Of a stretch of 46,245 bases of DNA, positions 34,050-42,609 are shown in pieces. Under the pieces are notes generated by a model that made no database searches, was not told where the DNA came from, and saw only the letters and a list, made by a program, of their open reading frames with translations. A program made the position numbers and the translations under genes. The stretch is from contig JAEUHQ010000206.1 in the NCBI GenBank assembly GCA_016794565.1, positions 1 through 46,245 on the forward strand, written 5' to 3'. The stretch comes from Planctomycetota bacterium. Lineage in GTDB: Bacteria; Planctomycetota; UBA1135; UBA2386. How positions within the stretch are numbered: the first letter of the stretch is position 1; each line of letters opens with the position of its first letter.

Positions 34050-35483
34050 ATGAAGAACCCGATCCTGAGCCTCGCGGCACTCGTCGCGAGCAGCACGTCC
34101 CTGCTGGCGTCGAGCCACATGGACGCACCTCTCATCACGCTCGACGACGCAGCCAACCTGACGGACGTCTATGCGTTCGTCAGCCCGGCGCCGGGCTCGA
34201 CCAAGTACCTGACGCTCGCCGCGTCGGTCTACCCGTTCGAGGACCCGGGCATCGGTCCGAACAAGTTCAACTTCGACGACCGCGTCGCGTACGCGATCCA
34301 CGTGTCGACCGGCGCGGACCTCGCGACCGGCAAGAAGTCGTACAGCTACGCGTTCCTCTTCAAGACGAACTACAAGTCGAAGCAGACGATCCTGCAGTCG
34401 TACACCGGCGTCGTGCAGAACGTCGACGACGCCGCGCAGAACCTGACGCAGACGTACGACGTGCTCGAGGTCGACTGGCATCCGGGCGGTCGCGGCATCC
34501 GCATCATCGGCAGCGGCATCGTGCCGCCGAACAACCAGGGTCGTGCGACGCCGCGCTACAACCAGGCGTCGGGCGACGGTCCGGCCCTCGACGGCGTGGC
34601 GCAGGCGAGCCAGCTCGACGCCTACACCGCGCAGACGATCACGACGTTCGCGGACGGCTACCGCACGTGGGCAGGGCAGCGCGACGACGGCTTCTACGCC
34701 GACATCGGGGCGACCTTCGACCTGCTCTCGCTGCGCAATCCGGGCAAGGACAGCCAGAAGGGCTTCAACGTGCACACGATGGTGATCCAGGTGCCCGTGA
34801 ACCTGCTGGGCGGCGACATGCAAGTCGTCGGCGTGCACGCGTCCACCTACCGCGACTCGATCGAACTGCGCACCGACTCGATGGACCCGGTGGGCTTCGG
34901 CGGCATCGTGCAGGTCGGTCGCCAGGGCAACCCGCTGTTCAACGAGGCCTTCGTCGCGATCCAGGACAAGGACAAGTACAACCGCCTCACGCCGGAGACC
35001 GACGCGCAGCTGTTCGCGCAGTACGCGTTGAACCCCGAACTCGCGGCGCTGCTCAACGCGCTGGTGTTCACGGCGAACCCGATCCCGGGCATCACCAGCA
35101 ACCGCACCGACCTCGCGGGCATCTTCATCCCCGACGTCATCAAGTGCGATCTGTCGACGCCGCCGGCGCGGCTCGCGGGCGGCGGACCGAACCACCCGAC
35201 GAATCCCGACGACGCTGGCTTCTCGCGCCTGTCGATCTTCGGCGGTGACACGCTCTCGAGCGCACTCACCGGAGCGCAGGTCCCGGGCGGCTGGCCGAAC
35301 GGTCGTCGCTTCGGCGACGACGTCTACGACATCGGCGTCAGCGCGGTCATCAGCGACCTTCGTGTCAGTCCGCCGGTGATCCGCATCGCCGGCGACAACG
35401 TCGATGCGAACGACGTCGCCTACAACAAGGTGATGCCGTACGCGCCGACGCCGCAGAACGGCCGCGCGCACGCGCACGACTGA
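34050..35483 (+). CDS. Secreted DUF4331 family protein
   Basis: The 477-aa protein has a signal peptide (MKNPILSLAALVASSTSLLA). The mature N-terminus SSHMDAPLITLDDAANLTDVYAFVSPAPG is the hallmark of DUF4331 (SSHxxAPxI...NxTDxYAFxSP). Later family blocks are PFEDPGIGPNKFNFDDRVAYAIHV, TTFADGYRTWAGQRDDGFYADIGATFDLL and NPLFNEAFVAIQDKDKYNRLTPETD. It ends in a histidine-rich GRAHAHD. The molecular function of DUF4331 is not established. It sits directly before a HupE/UreJ gene. The start is supported by the signal peptide; GGGAG 17 bases upstream is too far to be a good ribosome binding site. Confidence 0.92.
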   Translation: MKNPILSLAALVASSTSLLASSHMDAPLITLDDAANLTDVYAFVSPAPGSTKYLTLAASVYPFEDPGIGPNKFNFDDRVAYAIHVSTGADLATGKKSYSYAFLFKTNYKSKQTILQSYTGVVQNVDDAAQNLTQTYDVLEVDWHPGGRGIRIIGSGIVPPNNQGRATPRYNQASGDGPALDGVAQASQLDAYTAQTITTFADGYRTWAGQRDDGFYADIGATFDLLSLRNPGKDSQKGFNVHTMVIQVPVNLLGGDMQVVGVHASTYRDSIELRTDSMDPVGFGGIVQVGRQGNPLFNEAFVAIQDKDKYNRLTPETDAQLFAQYALNPELAALLNALVFTANPIPGITSNRTDLAGIFIPDVIKCDLSTPPARLAGGGPNHPTNPDDAGFSRLSIFGGDTLSSALTGAQVPGGWPNGRRFGDDVYDIGVSAVISDLRVSPPVIRIAGDNVDANDVAYNKVMPYAPTPQNGRAHAHD

Positions 35484-35508
35484 CCGCGGCTCCCCGAAGG
35501 TCGTCCGA

Positions 35509-35542
35509 GCCACCCGTCGCCGCGCGGCGGGTGGCCTTTCCC
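35509..35542 (+). terminator. Intrinsic terminator-like hairpin after DUF4331 gene
   Basis: GCCACCCG (35509-35516) pairs with CGGGTGGC (35528-35535), followed by CTTTCCC. It lies 26 bases after the stop codon. The GC-rich stem with a short T-run is the best intrinsic terminator in the window, but it may allow read-through to hupE. Confidence 0.6.
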
Positions 35543-35553
35543 CCGCGATTCCG

Positions 35554-36621
35554 ATGCACACGCTCATTCGTTCCGCAGTCGCCCTGGCATGCGCCGCGCC
35601 GTTGCTCGCCGCGCCGCACGATCCAGGCCTCAGTTCCGTCCACGTGTCGCGCACGGCCGAGCGTGTGCACGTGCACGCCGCGTTCGCCAACGCGGACTTC
35701 CGGGCCGCGTCGTCGATCGATCGCAACGGCGACGGCGCGATCGACACGGCCGAACTCGCGGCTGCCGCAGGGCTCGCCGAACTCGTCGCGAGCCAGTTCG
35801 CGTTGCGTGACGGCGAGATCCTCGTGCCAGCGACGCTGGCGGCGGCGCACATCGCCGAGAACGCCGACGTCGAGCTCGAGCTGTCGTTCGCCGCGCCGTC
35901 GAGCACGGCGAGCCTCGCCTTCGAAGCCGTCTTCCTGCAGCGACTGTCGCGCGGCCACCGCTGCTACACGTGCTTCGTCGACGCGGCCGGCGAAGTCGTC
36001 ACCGACGCGCTGCTGACGCCGGCCAGGAACCGCTTCGGCCTGCCGACCATCGCCGCCGCAGCGGCGTCCGGCTTCGCGCAGTCTTGGTCGTTCTTCGTGT
36101 TCGGTGTCGAGCACATCCTGATCGGCTTCGACCACCTCGCGTTCCTGCTCGCACTGCTCGCCGCGGGAGTCGCATGGCGCCGCGTGGTCGCGACGATCAC
36201 GGCGTTCACGGTCGCCCACTCGATCACGCTGCTCGCCGCGGCGCTCGGCGTGCTGCGGCTGCCGCCGCTCTTCGTCGAGGCCACGATCGCCGCGTCGATC
36301 GTCGTCGTCGCGCTCGCGAACCTGCTGCAGGGCGGCCGCCAGTCGCACCGATGGCCGCTCGCGTTCGTGTTCGGGCTCGTGCACGGCTTCGGTTTCGCCA
36401 GCGTGCTGACGGATCTCCGCGTCGGCGGCAGCGACGCGGTGCTGCCGCTCGTGACGTTCAACCTCGGCGTGGAGGTCGGCCAGCTGGCGTTCGCGCTCGT
36501 CGTCGTGCCGCTGCTCGCCCTCGCAGCGCGCCGGCCGTGGGGTCGCAGCGTGCCGGGCTTCGTCTCGATCGCGGTCGGCGCCGCGGGCCTCTTCTGGCTC
36601 GGCGAACGCCTGCTCGGCTGA
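35554..36621 (+). CDS. HupE/UreJ-family membrane protein with an exported EF-hand-like segment
   Basis: The 355-aa protein has a signal peptide (about 1-20) and an exported N-terminal domain of about 150 residues. That domain carries a canonical EF-hand loop, DRNGDGAIDTAE (Asp56 to Glu67). The C-terminal half has six to seven membrane helices with the HupE/UreJ_2 signature FGVEHILIGFDHLAFLLALL, plus AFTVAHSITLLAAALG, FGLVHGFGFA and FNLGVEVGQL. HupE/UreJ proteins are nickel or cobalt permeases; metal-binding His and Asp residues are present here. No hydrogenase or urease gene is close by, so the metal is uncertain. The gene pairs with DUF4331 upstream. Confidence 0.9.
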   Translation: MHTLIRSAVALACAAPLLAAPHDPGLSSVHVSRTAERVHVHAAFANADFRAASSIDRNGDGAIDTAELAAAAGLAELVASQFALRDGEILVPATLAAAHIAENADVELELSFAAPSSTASLAFEAVFLQRLSRGHRCYTCFVDAAGEVVTDALLTPARNRFGLPTIAAAAASGFAQSWSFFVFGVEHILIGFDHLAFLLALLAAGVAWRRVVATITAFTVAHSITLLAAALGVLRLPPLFVEATIAASIVVVALANLLQGGRQSHRWPLAFVFGLVHGFGFASVLTDLRVGGSDAVLPLVTFNLGVEVGQLAFALVVVPLLALAARRPWGRSVPGFVSIAVGAAGLFWLGERLLG

Positions 36622-36642
36622 CGCCCGGCGACACGCCGGCGT
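36621..36642. terminator. Bidirectional terminator-like hairpin between hupE and the GT4 gene
   Basis: 36621-36630 pairs with 36634-36642 over 9 base pairs with one bulged C and a 3-base loop. It fills the 21-base gap between two convergent stop codons. Confidence 0.5.
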
Positions 36643-37977
36643 TCAGGCCAGCAGCTTCGTCATCGCCTCGTCGAGTTTCGCGGTGAGCGCGCCCCACTCG
36701 AACTGCTGCACGAACGCGTGGTCGAGCGGCGCCTTCGCGATGATGTCGTACTCGTCGTGCAGCCGTTCGATCCCGGCCGCGATCTCCTCGGCGCTGCACG
36801 GGTTCACCGCGAGCCCGCGGCCGAAGCGGCGGATGAAGTCCGCGCCGTCGCCGCCGGGCACACACGCGAGCACCGGCCGGCCGATCGCCATGTACTCGTA
36901 CGACTTCGCGCGAACGGTGCGCAGCCGGTGGCCGGCCGGCGCCCCTTGCTGGAGCAGCACAGCCGCGTGCGCATTCGCGACCTCGGCCATCGCCTGCTTG
37001 TTCGCCAGCATGCCGGTCCATTCGAACTGTGCAGCCATGCCGCGGTCGCGAACCGCGGCGAACTCGTTGTCCGTGCGCGACGACACGACGCGCAGGCGAA
37101 GCCGGTCGAACAGGTCGCGCCGGCGGCCGCGCAGGATCTCGAGGGCGTTGAGCAGGTAGTGCGTGCCACGTCCCGCGATGTCGGTCGCGTACGGCCGGTA
37201 GCGCAGCGGATTGCGCCGCTTCGACGCGGCGCCGGTGACCTCGATCGCGCCGAGATGGAGCAGCACGAACGGCCCGTCGTCGCGCGTGCGCGGCGTGATC
37301 GCCGGGATGTTCGCCGCGTCGTAGCCGTAGTTGACGATGCTCATGCGCGGCGTGACGGTCGGTTCGAACGCAGCCAACGCGACGGCGGCATCCGGCGTGT
37401 TCGCGAGCACCGACGACGCGTGGCGCAGCACCTTGCGGAACGCCGACTCCTGCCGCACGAAGTGCACGTAGCTGCTGTAGCCGCTGACTTCGTCGAGCGT
37501 CCACGGATCGGCCAGGTCGGCCACCCACTTCGTGCCGAGTTCGCGTTGCAACCGCAGACCCGCGAGCGCCACCGCGTACGGCTGCATGCCGATGTAGAGC
37601 ACGGTCTCTGGCCGCCGCTTCAGGATCGGCCGCGCCGCGTCGACCAGCGCGTCGACCCAGAGGCGCATCGTCTCGCCTTCGAGCCGCCACGGATCGCGGA
37701 GGGTCGCGAGGAACTCGCGCTTGCGCGAGTGCGGGTGGCCGCGGCGGCCGGCCGGGAGCCCGACGTGCGTGACCTTCGCCCACGGCATCGACTCGTAGCC
37801 CTTCGCCGTCGACGCCGGATCGACCGCAGATGCGTAGAGGCTCGGGTCTGCCGCGAGGATCTCGACGTCCCAGCCGCGTTCGACCAGTCGCCGCCCGAAC
37901 TGCAGCGAACGCATCCCGCCCGAGCGCGCGAACGGCGGGAAGTAGTAGCAGCACATCAGGACCGACTTCTGCGCCAT
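36643..37977 (-). CDS. Glycosyltransferase family 4
   Basis: The 444-aa protein begins KSVLMCCYYFPPFARSGGMRSLQFGRRLVERGWDVEILAA, the usual GT4 acceptor-domain start (YYFPP...G..R). The C-terminal domain has FVLLHLGAIEVTG, a WTGMLANKQAMAEVANAHAAVLLQQ loop and RAKSYEYMAIGRPVLACVPGGDGADFI in place of the EX7E region, so the first glutamate of that motif is replaced. It is probably involved in capsule or surface polysaccharide synthesis together with the GT2 gene 9 bases upstream. Donor and acceptor are unknown. The start is ATG; no ribosome binding site is visible. Confidence 0.88.
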   Translation of the reverse strand: MAQKSVLMCCYYFPPFARSGGMRSLQFGRRLVERGWDVEILAADPSLYASAVDPASTAKGYESMPWAKVTHVGLPAGRRGHPHSRKREFLATLRDPWRLEGETMRLWVDALVDAARPILKRRPETVLYIGMQPYAVALAGLRLQRELGTKWVADLADPWTLDEVSGYSSYVHFVRQESAFRKVLRHASSVLANTPDAAVALAAFEPTVTPRMSIVNYGYDAANIPAITPRTRDDGPFVLLHLGAIEVTGAASKRRNPLRYRPYATDIAGRGTHYLLNALEILRGRRRDLFDRLRLRVVSSRTDNEFAAVRDRGMAAQFEWTGMLANKQAMAEVANAHAAVLLQQGAPAGHRLRTVRAKSYEYMAIGRPVLACVPGGDGADFIRRFGRGLAVNPCSAEEIAAGIERLHDEYDIIAKAPLDHAFVQQFEWGALTAKLDEAMTKLLA

Positions 37978-37986
37978 GGCCCGGCC

Positions 37987-38796
37987 CTACGAAGTCGGCC
38001 GCGGTGAAGGCGCGGATCCCTGCGTCTGCTTCGCCGTTTCACCGAGGGCACGCGCTGCGCACGTTGCGTCGCGGCACACGTTCGTGTTGCGCGCGAGCCG
38101 GTCCTGGCGGCGGCGCCATCGGAACGCGAGCCGTCGAAAGAACCCCGCGCGCTTCTCGTCCTGCACGATGATCGTCGGCATGGGCAGCACGAACCGGTGC
38201 TTCTGCCCCCACTTCGCCAGGAGCCACGCGGAGGCCTTGTCGTAGCTCGCGTCGAGCTTGCCCGTCGACAGGTGCAGGAGCGGCGCATCGATCGCGACGA
38301 CGCGCAAGCCGCGCGCGCGCGCCTCGAAGCAGAGGTCGGCACCGTAGCAGTGGAAGCCCGGCACGTCCTCGCAGAAGCGCAGTCCCGACGACTTGCGCAC
38401 GGCGATCAGGACCTCGTCGACCGTCGCGACGTCGGCGGGCAGCGACGGCCAGTAGCAGTGCCCGTTCGGGTCGACGATGTGGCCGCGAAAACGCCCCGAC
38501 GCCTCGCAGCCCACGATGCCGGCGACGGCGACGTCCTGCGGCAGTGCAGCGAGCGCTGCAGTGAGCCGCGCATGGAAGCCGCGCGGGAACAGCACGTCCT
38601 GGTGCACGCACACGATCCAGTCCGCGGCGAGGCGTTCGATGCCGTGGTTCAGGCCCTGCGCCGCGTTCCAGCCGTGCTTGTTCGGCTCCACCATCAGCCA
38701 CTCGGGCATCGAGTGCACGTCGGTGCGCAGCGACGCCTGGCAGGCGTCGAACTGCGTGCGGTCGTTGACGAGGCTCAGGAAGGCGAAGGTGGACAA
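37987..38796 (-). CDS. Glycosyltransferase family 2-like (StrF-type)
   Basis: The 269-aa protein resembles the StrF-like branch of GT-A glycosyltransferases: FAFLSLVNDRTQFDACQASL, NAAQGLNHGIERLAADWIVCVHQDVLFPRGFHARL (HQD as the metal-binding acidic motif), VAVAGIVGCEASGRFRGHIVD and GFHCYGADLCFEARARGLRVVAIDAPLLHLS. The start is a TTG at 38796, inferred because the domain begins at once and no ATG or GTG fits; it overlaps the end of the TruC-like gene by 22 bases. The C-terminal 30 residues, with two cysteines, look like an added tail. It is likely co-transcribed with the GT4 gene downstream. Confidence 0.8.
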   Translation of the reverse strand: MSTFAFLSLVNDRTQFDACQASLRTDVHSMPEWLMVEPNKHGWNAAQGLNHGIERLAADWIVCVHQDVLFPRGFHARLTAALAALPQDVAVAGIVGCEASGRFRGHIVDPNGHCYWPSLPADVATVDEVLIAVRKSSGLRFCEDVPGFHCYGADLCFEARARGLRVVAIDAPLLHLSTGKLDASYDKASAWLLAKWGQKHRFVLPMPTIIVQDEKRAGFFRRLAFRWRRRQDRLARNTNVCRDATCAARALGETAKQTQGSAPSPRPTS

Positions 38797-39530
38797 CGCG
38801 GCGCGTCCTCGGCGCGGAGCCTGTCGAGGACCGACGTGAGCTCCTTCGGCATGGGATCGGTGATCTCCAGCGGTTGCCCGCCGGAAGGATGGCGGAGTCG
38901 TACCCGTTGCAAGTGCAGGAACAAGCGCGTCAGACCGTACCGCTCGCGAAACGCCGCGTTGATGCGGCCCTTGCCGTGCGTCGTGTCGCCGAGCACGTGG
39001 CGGCCCGAGTGGTTCGCGTGGCGTCGGATCTGGTGGTAGCGACCGGAGTGGATGCGGCACTCGACGAGCGCGCAGCGGTGAAACGCCTGCACCAGCGCGA
39101 AGTCGGTGCGCGCCTCGCGCGCGATGTCCTTCTCGTCGTGCAGCGCGCGATCGCACGTCCATGCATCGCCGAGTTCGCGGTTGCTGCCGGGCCATCGCAG
39201 GAGCGCCATGTACTGCTTGTCGGCATCGGGCGCCGCGAGCGATGCCTGCAGCGCCGCCGCGGCGGCCGACGAGAACGCGAACAACAGGATCCCGCTCGTC
39301 GCGCGATCGAGGCGGTGGAACGGGTAGAGATGGCGTCCGGTCTGGTCGCGCACGATCTGCAGCGCGGCCGGCGCATCGGGGTGGTGCTCGTCGCGATGCA
39401 CGAGCAGGCCGCTCGGTTTGCTGACCGCGACGAAGTCGTCCTCGATGTGCAGCACGGGCAGCGGCGCGTTGGCAGCGGGTCCGGGCTCGGGGCCCGGCTC
39501 GGGCGGCGGCGGCGATTCCAGGTCCGACAT
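38775..39530 (-). CDS. truC: Pseudouridine synthase, TruC-like
   Basis: The 251-aa protein belongs to the RsuA/RluA family and is closest to TruC, which makes pseudouridine 65 in tRNAs. It has VLHIEDDFVAVSKPSGLLVHR, the catalytic aspartate Asp75 in FHRLDRATSG, GRYHQIRRHANHSGRHVLGDTTHG and RLFLHLQRVRLRHP. The order and spacing follow E. coli TruC, with LVHR and IRDQ-like blocks at the same places. An N-terminal Pro/Glu-rich stretch (ESPPPPEPGPEPGP) is extra. The ATG at 39530 is preferred to a TTG at 39569. The gene overlaps the GT2 start downstream and lies 47 bases after the TlpA-like lipoprotein gene. Confidence 0.88.
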   Translation of the reverse strand: MSDLESPPPPEPGPEPGPAANAPLPVLHIEDDFVAVSKPSGLLVHRDEHHPDAPAALQIVRDQTGRHLYPFHRLDRATSGILLFAFSSAAAAALQASLAAPDADKQYMALLRWPGSNRELGDAWTCDRALHDEKDIAREARTDFALVQAFHRCALVECRIHSGRYHQIRRHANHSGRHVLGDTTHGKGRINAAFRERYGLTRLFLHLQRVRLRHPSGGQPLEITDPMPKELTSVLDRLRAEDAPRCPPSPS

Positions 39531-39577
39531 CGGGGCGACGATCAGAGCGATCGGGCGCGCCCGCGACAACCGCGCGG

Positions 39578-41056
39578 TCAGCGTTGGGCAGGCGCCAGCG
39601 GCGTCTTCGCCCGGCGGTATCGCTCGAGCCGCTCCGTGAAATCCGCCGACGGCTCGGAGAGCTTCGCGATCGCGCGCTCCTGGGTGGCGATCGCCCCGTC
39701 GACGTCACCGTTCTCGAAGCGCGCGAGCGCGAGCGTGTCGAGCTGGTTCGGGCCGTCGCCGTGCGGCGCGTCCGCCATCGCCTCGGCTGCGAGCAGCGCG
39801 ATCGAACGCGTCGTTGCGAGGTGCGCGGGGTCCGTGAGGAGGTCCCACGCGAAGCCGTTCAGCTCGGTCGCGAACCCGCGCAGTTCGTCGATGACGTGCC
39901 GGCCGGCCGCATCGAGCCGCGCCGCGTCGGCGCCGGTCTGCACGAGCAGGTGGTAATGGAGTCTCAGTGCGTGCCATGGCGAGAACGTGGGAGCCGCGGC
40001 CTCGACGAGCCGCAGCGCCGCGATGTTCAGTTCGCCCGGGGTCGCGACGGCAGTGCCACCGTCGTCGTGCCGCGGGGTGACCAGCTCCTGCGCCGCCTGC
40101 ACGAGATCGGCGGGTCGGGCCGCGAGACCCGCGATCGCCGCGTCGATCGTCGTCGCGAACTGCGCCTCCTCTGCGAGATGCGCGACCCGGAGCCGGGCAA
40201 CGGCCACTGCGACGCTCGCATCCTGCCACGTCGCCCGCGACAACACTTCGTGCGCTTCGGAGGCGATCGCGCCGAGGCAGTCCGACCGCCACGCGGCCGC
40301 GGCGAACGTCGCGACCTCCGCGGCGTCGCCGCGCAGCGCCGCGAGCGCCTGCTTCGCGACCGCGTCGCGGTCCGGCCCCCGCGGTGTGGCGCGAGCGCGC
40401 AACGACCACGAGAACGCACTCTTCGGGCACGAAGCGCTGGCTTCTTCCGCGATCGAGAGTGCGGTGCGCAGATCCTTCGCCCCGATCGCGTCCCAGAACG
40501 GCTCCGCCAGCCGATCGATCGTCGCCGTCGACGGATCGTCGGGTTCCTTCCGGAGCAGACGCTGCACGACGCCGTCCAGGTCGTGCAACCCACAACTCGC
40601 GACGCGGCCGCTGCCGTCGACGACGAAGGAGCAGGGCAGGAACCAGCCGGTCCACTGGACGCGCCACTGCTTCGCCACCTGCCCGTGCCGATCGAGTGCG
40701 ATCGAGTACGACAGCGAAGGGCCCCGCCGCTCGACGAACCGGCGCACCTCCGCTTCGTCGTCCATCACCGCGACGGCCACGACGCGCACGCCGCGGTCCG
40801 CGCAACGGCGCTGCAGCGCGTCGAGGCTCGGGATCACGCCCATGCATGGCCCGCACCACGTCGCCCACTGCTCCACGACGACGATCCGTCCGTCCGGTTG
40901 CCGCGGGTCGATCGGCTCGCCCTGCAGCCACTCGACGTCGAGCGCGGGCGCGGCGGAGCCCGGTGACAAGGGCCAGTGCACGACGCACGCCGACACCGAC
41001 ACCGCGCCGACGAGGGCGAGCAGACCCGCGATCCACCACGTTCGCCGATGCGCCAT
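39578..41056 (-). CDS. TlpA-like thioredoxin lipoprotein with long helical tail
   Basis: The 492-aa protein has a lipoprotein signal (WWIAGLLALVGAVSVSAC, Cys24) and a TlpA/ResA-type thioredoxin domain (about 30-170) with WCGPC at 67-71 and the FLPCSFVVDGSGRV region that normally holds the cis-proline; here it reads FLPCSF, so Pro is kept and a further Cys follows. About 300 residues of helical, Ala-rich sequence with TPR-like character come after. It should act as a reductant or disulfide-handling protein at the envelope. A TACAGT hexamer ends 8 bases before the ATG. It diverges from the acyl-CoA synthetase gene. Confidence 0.86.
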   Translation of the reverse strand: MAHRRTWWIAGLLALVGAVSVSACVVHWPLSPGSAAPALDVEWLQGEPIDPRQPDGRIVVVEQWATWCGPCMGVIPSLDALQRRCADRGVRVVAVAVMDDEAEVRRFVERRGPSLSYSIALDRHGQVAKQWRVQWTGWFLPCSFVVDGSGRVASCGLHDLDGVVQRLLRKEPDDPSTATIDRLAEPFWDAIGAKDLRTALSIAEEASASCPKSAFSWSLRARATPRGPDRDAVAKQALAALRGDAAEVATFAAAAWRSDCLGAIASEAHEVLSRATWQDASVAVAVARLRVAHLAEEAQFATTIDAAIAGLAARPADLVQAAQELVTPRHDDGGTAVATPGELNIAALRLVEAAAPTFSPWHALRLHYHLLVQTGADAARLDAAGRHVIDELRGFATELNGFAWDLLTDPAHLATTRSIALLAAEAMADAPHGDGPNQLDTLALARFENGDVDGAIATQERAIAKLSEPSADFTERLERYRRAKTPLAPAQR

Positions 41057-41064
41057 GGCCGGCG

Positions 41065-41070
41065 ACTGTA
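41065..41070 (-). promoter_or_regulatory. Putative -10 hexamer (leaderless type) of the TlpA-like gene
   Basis: Minus-strand TACAGT ends 8 bases before the ATG at 41056, in a 50-base divergent gap. Confidence 0.45.
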
Positions 41071-41093
41071 CTGGCTTCGCCGCCGGGCCGCGC

Positions 41094-41099
41094 TACACC
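41094..41099 (+). promoter_or_regulatory. Putative -10 hexamer (leaderless type) of the acyl-CoA synthetase gene
   Basis: TACACC ends 7 bases before the GTG at 41107. It deviates from TANNNT at the last base. Confidence 0.35.
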
Positions 41100-41106
41100 G
41101 CTCCGC

Positions 41107-42609
41107 GTGAACGTCTTCGCCTTCCTCGTCGACGCCGCCGCGCGGCACCCTGCGCGCGACGCGTTGCGCCAGGATGCCCGGATCCTCGACTACGCGGAGG
41201 CGCTGCGCCGTTCGCGTGGTCTCGCTGCGGCGCTGCAGGCGAGAGGTGTGCGGCCCGGCGACCGCGTCGCGTGCCTCCTGCGCAACGACATCGACCACTA
41301 CCTCGCGTACTTCGGCGTCGCCGCCGCCGGTGCGATCCTCGTGTCGCTCAACACGCGCCTGTCGCCCGGGGAGCAGGCGACGATCCTCCGCCACAGCGGC
41401 AGTGCGATGCTCCTGCACGATGCGACGCACGCGGAGCGCGCGGCCGAACTCGCACCCGCACTCCGCGGCGGCGCGTCGCTCGTCGACGGCGCGATCGCGA
41501 ACGGCGACGAACCGTCGTTCTCCCCGAGCCTCGCGAACGCGGACGAACCGGCGCAGCTCTACTACACGAGCGGCACGACCGGTGCGCCGAAGGGCGTCGT
41601 GCTGACCCATCGCAACGTCTGCACGCATGCACTCGCCGCCGTGCGCGAGCTGTCGCTGTCCGCGGCGGACCGGTGGGCACACATCGCGCCGATGTTCCAC
41701 CTCGCCGACGCGTGGGCCACGTTCGCGATCACGGCGGTCGGCGGCACGCACGTGTTCCTGCCGCACTTCACCGCTCGCTCCGCGCTGGACCTGCTCGCGG
41801 ACGAACGCATCACCGTCACCAACCTCGTGCCGACGATGCTGAACTTGATGGTGAAGGAGCCCGGCGCCGCGGATCGCCCCTACACGATGCGCGTGATGCT
41901 GAGCGGCGGCGCGCCGATCGCGCCCGACGTCGTGCGGGCCATCCTCGACACGTTCCGCTGCGACTACGTGCAGACGTACGGCATGACGGAGACGAGCCCC
42001 TACCTGACGCTCAGCCTGCTCACGCCCGCGCTGCAGAGGCTGCCGCGCGACGAACAGATGCGTTGGAAATGCAAGACCGGGCGCCCGTTCGCGGGAGTCG
42101 AACTGCGTGTGGTCGACGAGGCCGGGCGGCCGGTGGCGCGCGACGATCGCGCGATCGGCGAGATCCGCGTGCGCGGCGCCACCGTGACGCCGGGCTACTG
42201 GAACGACCCGGAGACCACGGCGATCGCGTTCGACGGCGAAGGATTCCTGCGCACCGGCGACCTCGCGACGATCGACCCGTACGGCTACGTGAACATCGTC
42301 GATCGCAGCAAGGACGTCATCAAGACGGGCGGCGAGGCGGTCTACTCGGTCGAGGTCGAGAACGTCCTGTATGCCCACGCAGCGGTGCTCGAGTGCGCGG
42401 TGTTCGGCGTGCCGGACCCGGTGTGGGGCGAACGCGTGGTCGCCGCAATCGTGCTGCGCGACGGCGCGGCGGCGACCGCGGACGAACTGATCGCGTTCTG
42501 CCGCGACCGCATCGCGCACTACAAGTCGCCGAAGGAAGTGCGCTTCCTGCAGTCCCTGCCGCGCACCGGCTCCGGCAAGATCACCAAGAAGGTCCTGCGC
42601 GAAGGGTGA
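41107..42609 (+). CDS. AMP-dependent acyl-CoA synthetase/ligase
   Basis: The 500-aa protein is an ANL-superfamily adenylate-forming enzyme that activates a carboxylic acid with ATP and transfers it to CoA. It contains the phosphate loop YYTSGTTGAPKGVVLTH, the adenine-binding YGMTETSP, FLRTGDLATIDPYGYVNIVDRSKDVIKTGGEAVYSVEVE and the C-terminal catalytic lysine in RTGSGKITKKVL. The overall form is close to fatty-acyl-CoA synthetases of medium-chain type. The GTG at 41107 places the domain start (VNVFAFLVDAAARHP) correctly. The substrate cannot be read from sequence. A 29-codon ORF starts on its stop codon. Confidence 0.93.
   Translation: MNVFAFLVDAAARHPARDALRQDARILDYAEALRRSRGLAAALQARGVRPGDRVACLLRNDIDHYLAYFGVAAAGAILVSLNTRLSPGEQATILRHSGSAMLLHDATHAERAAELAPALRGGASLVDGAIANGDEPSFSPSLANADEPAQLYYTSGTTGAPKGVVLTHRNVCTHALAAVRELSLSAADRWAHIAPMFHLADAWATFAITAVGGTHVFLPHFTARSALDLLADERITVTNLVPTMLNLMVKEPGAADRPYTMRVMLSGGAPIAPDVVRAILDTFRCDYVQTYGMTETSPYLTLSLLTPALQRLPRDEQMRWKCKTGRPFAGVELRVVDEAGRPVARDDRAIGEIRVRGATVTPGYWNDPETTAIAFDGEGFLRTGDLATIDPYGYVNIVDRSKDVIKTGGEAVYSVEVENVLYAHAAVLECAVFGVPDPVWGERVVAAIVLRDGAAATADELIAFCRDRIAHYKSPKEVRFLQSLPRTGSGKITKKVLREG

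Noticed and set aside
39569..39569. TTG at 39569 as the TruC-like start
   Set aside because: The ATG at 39530 is nearer to the conserved domain and the extra residues show no family similarity.
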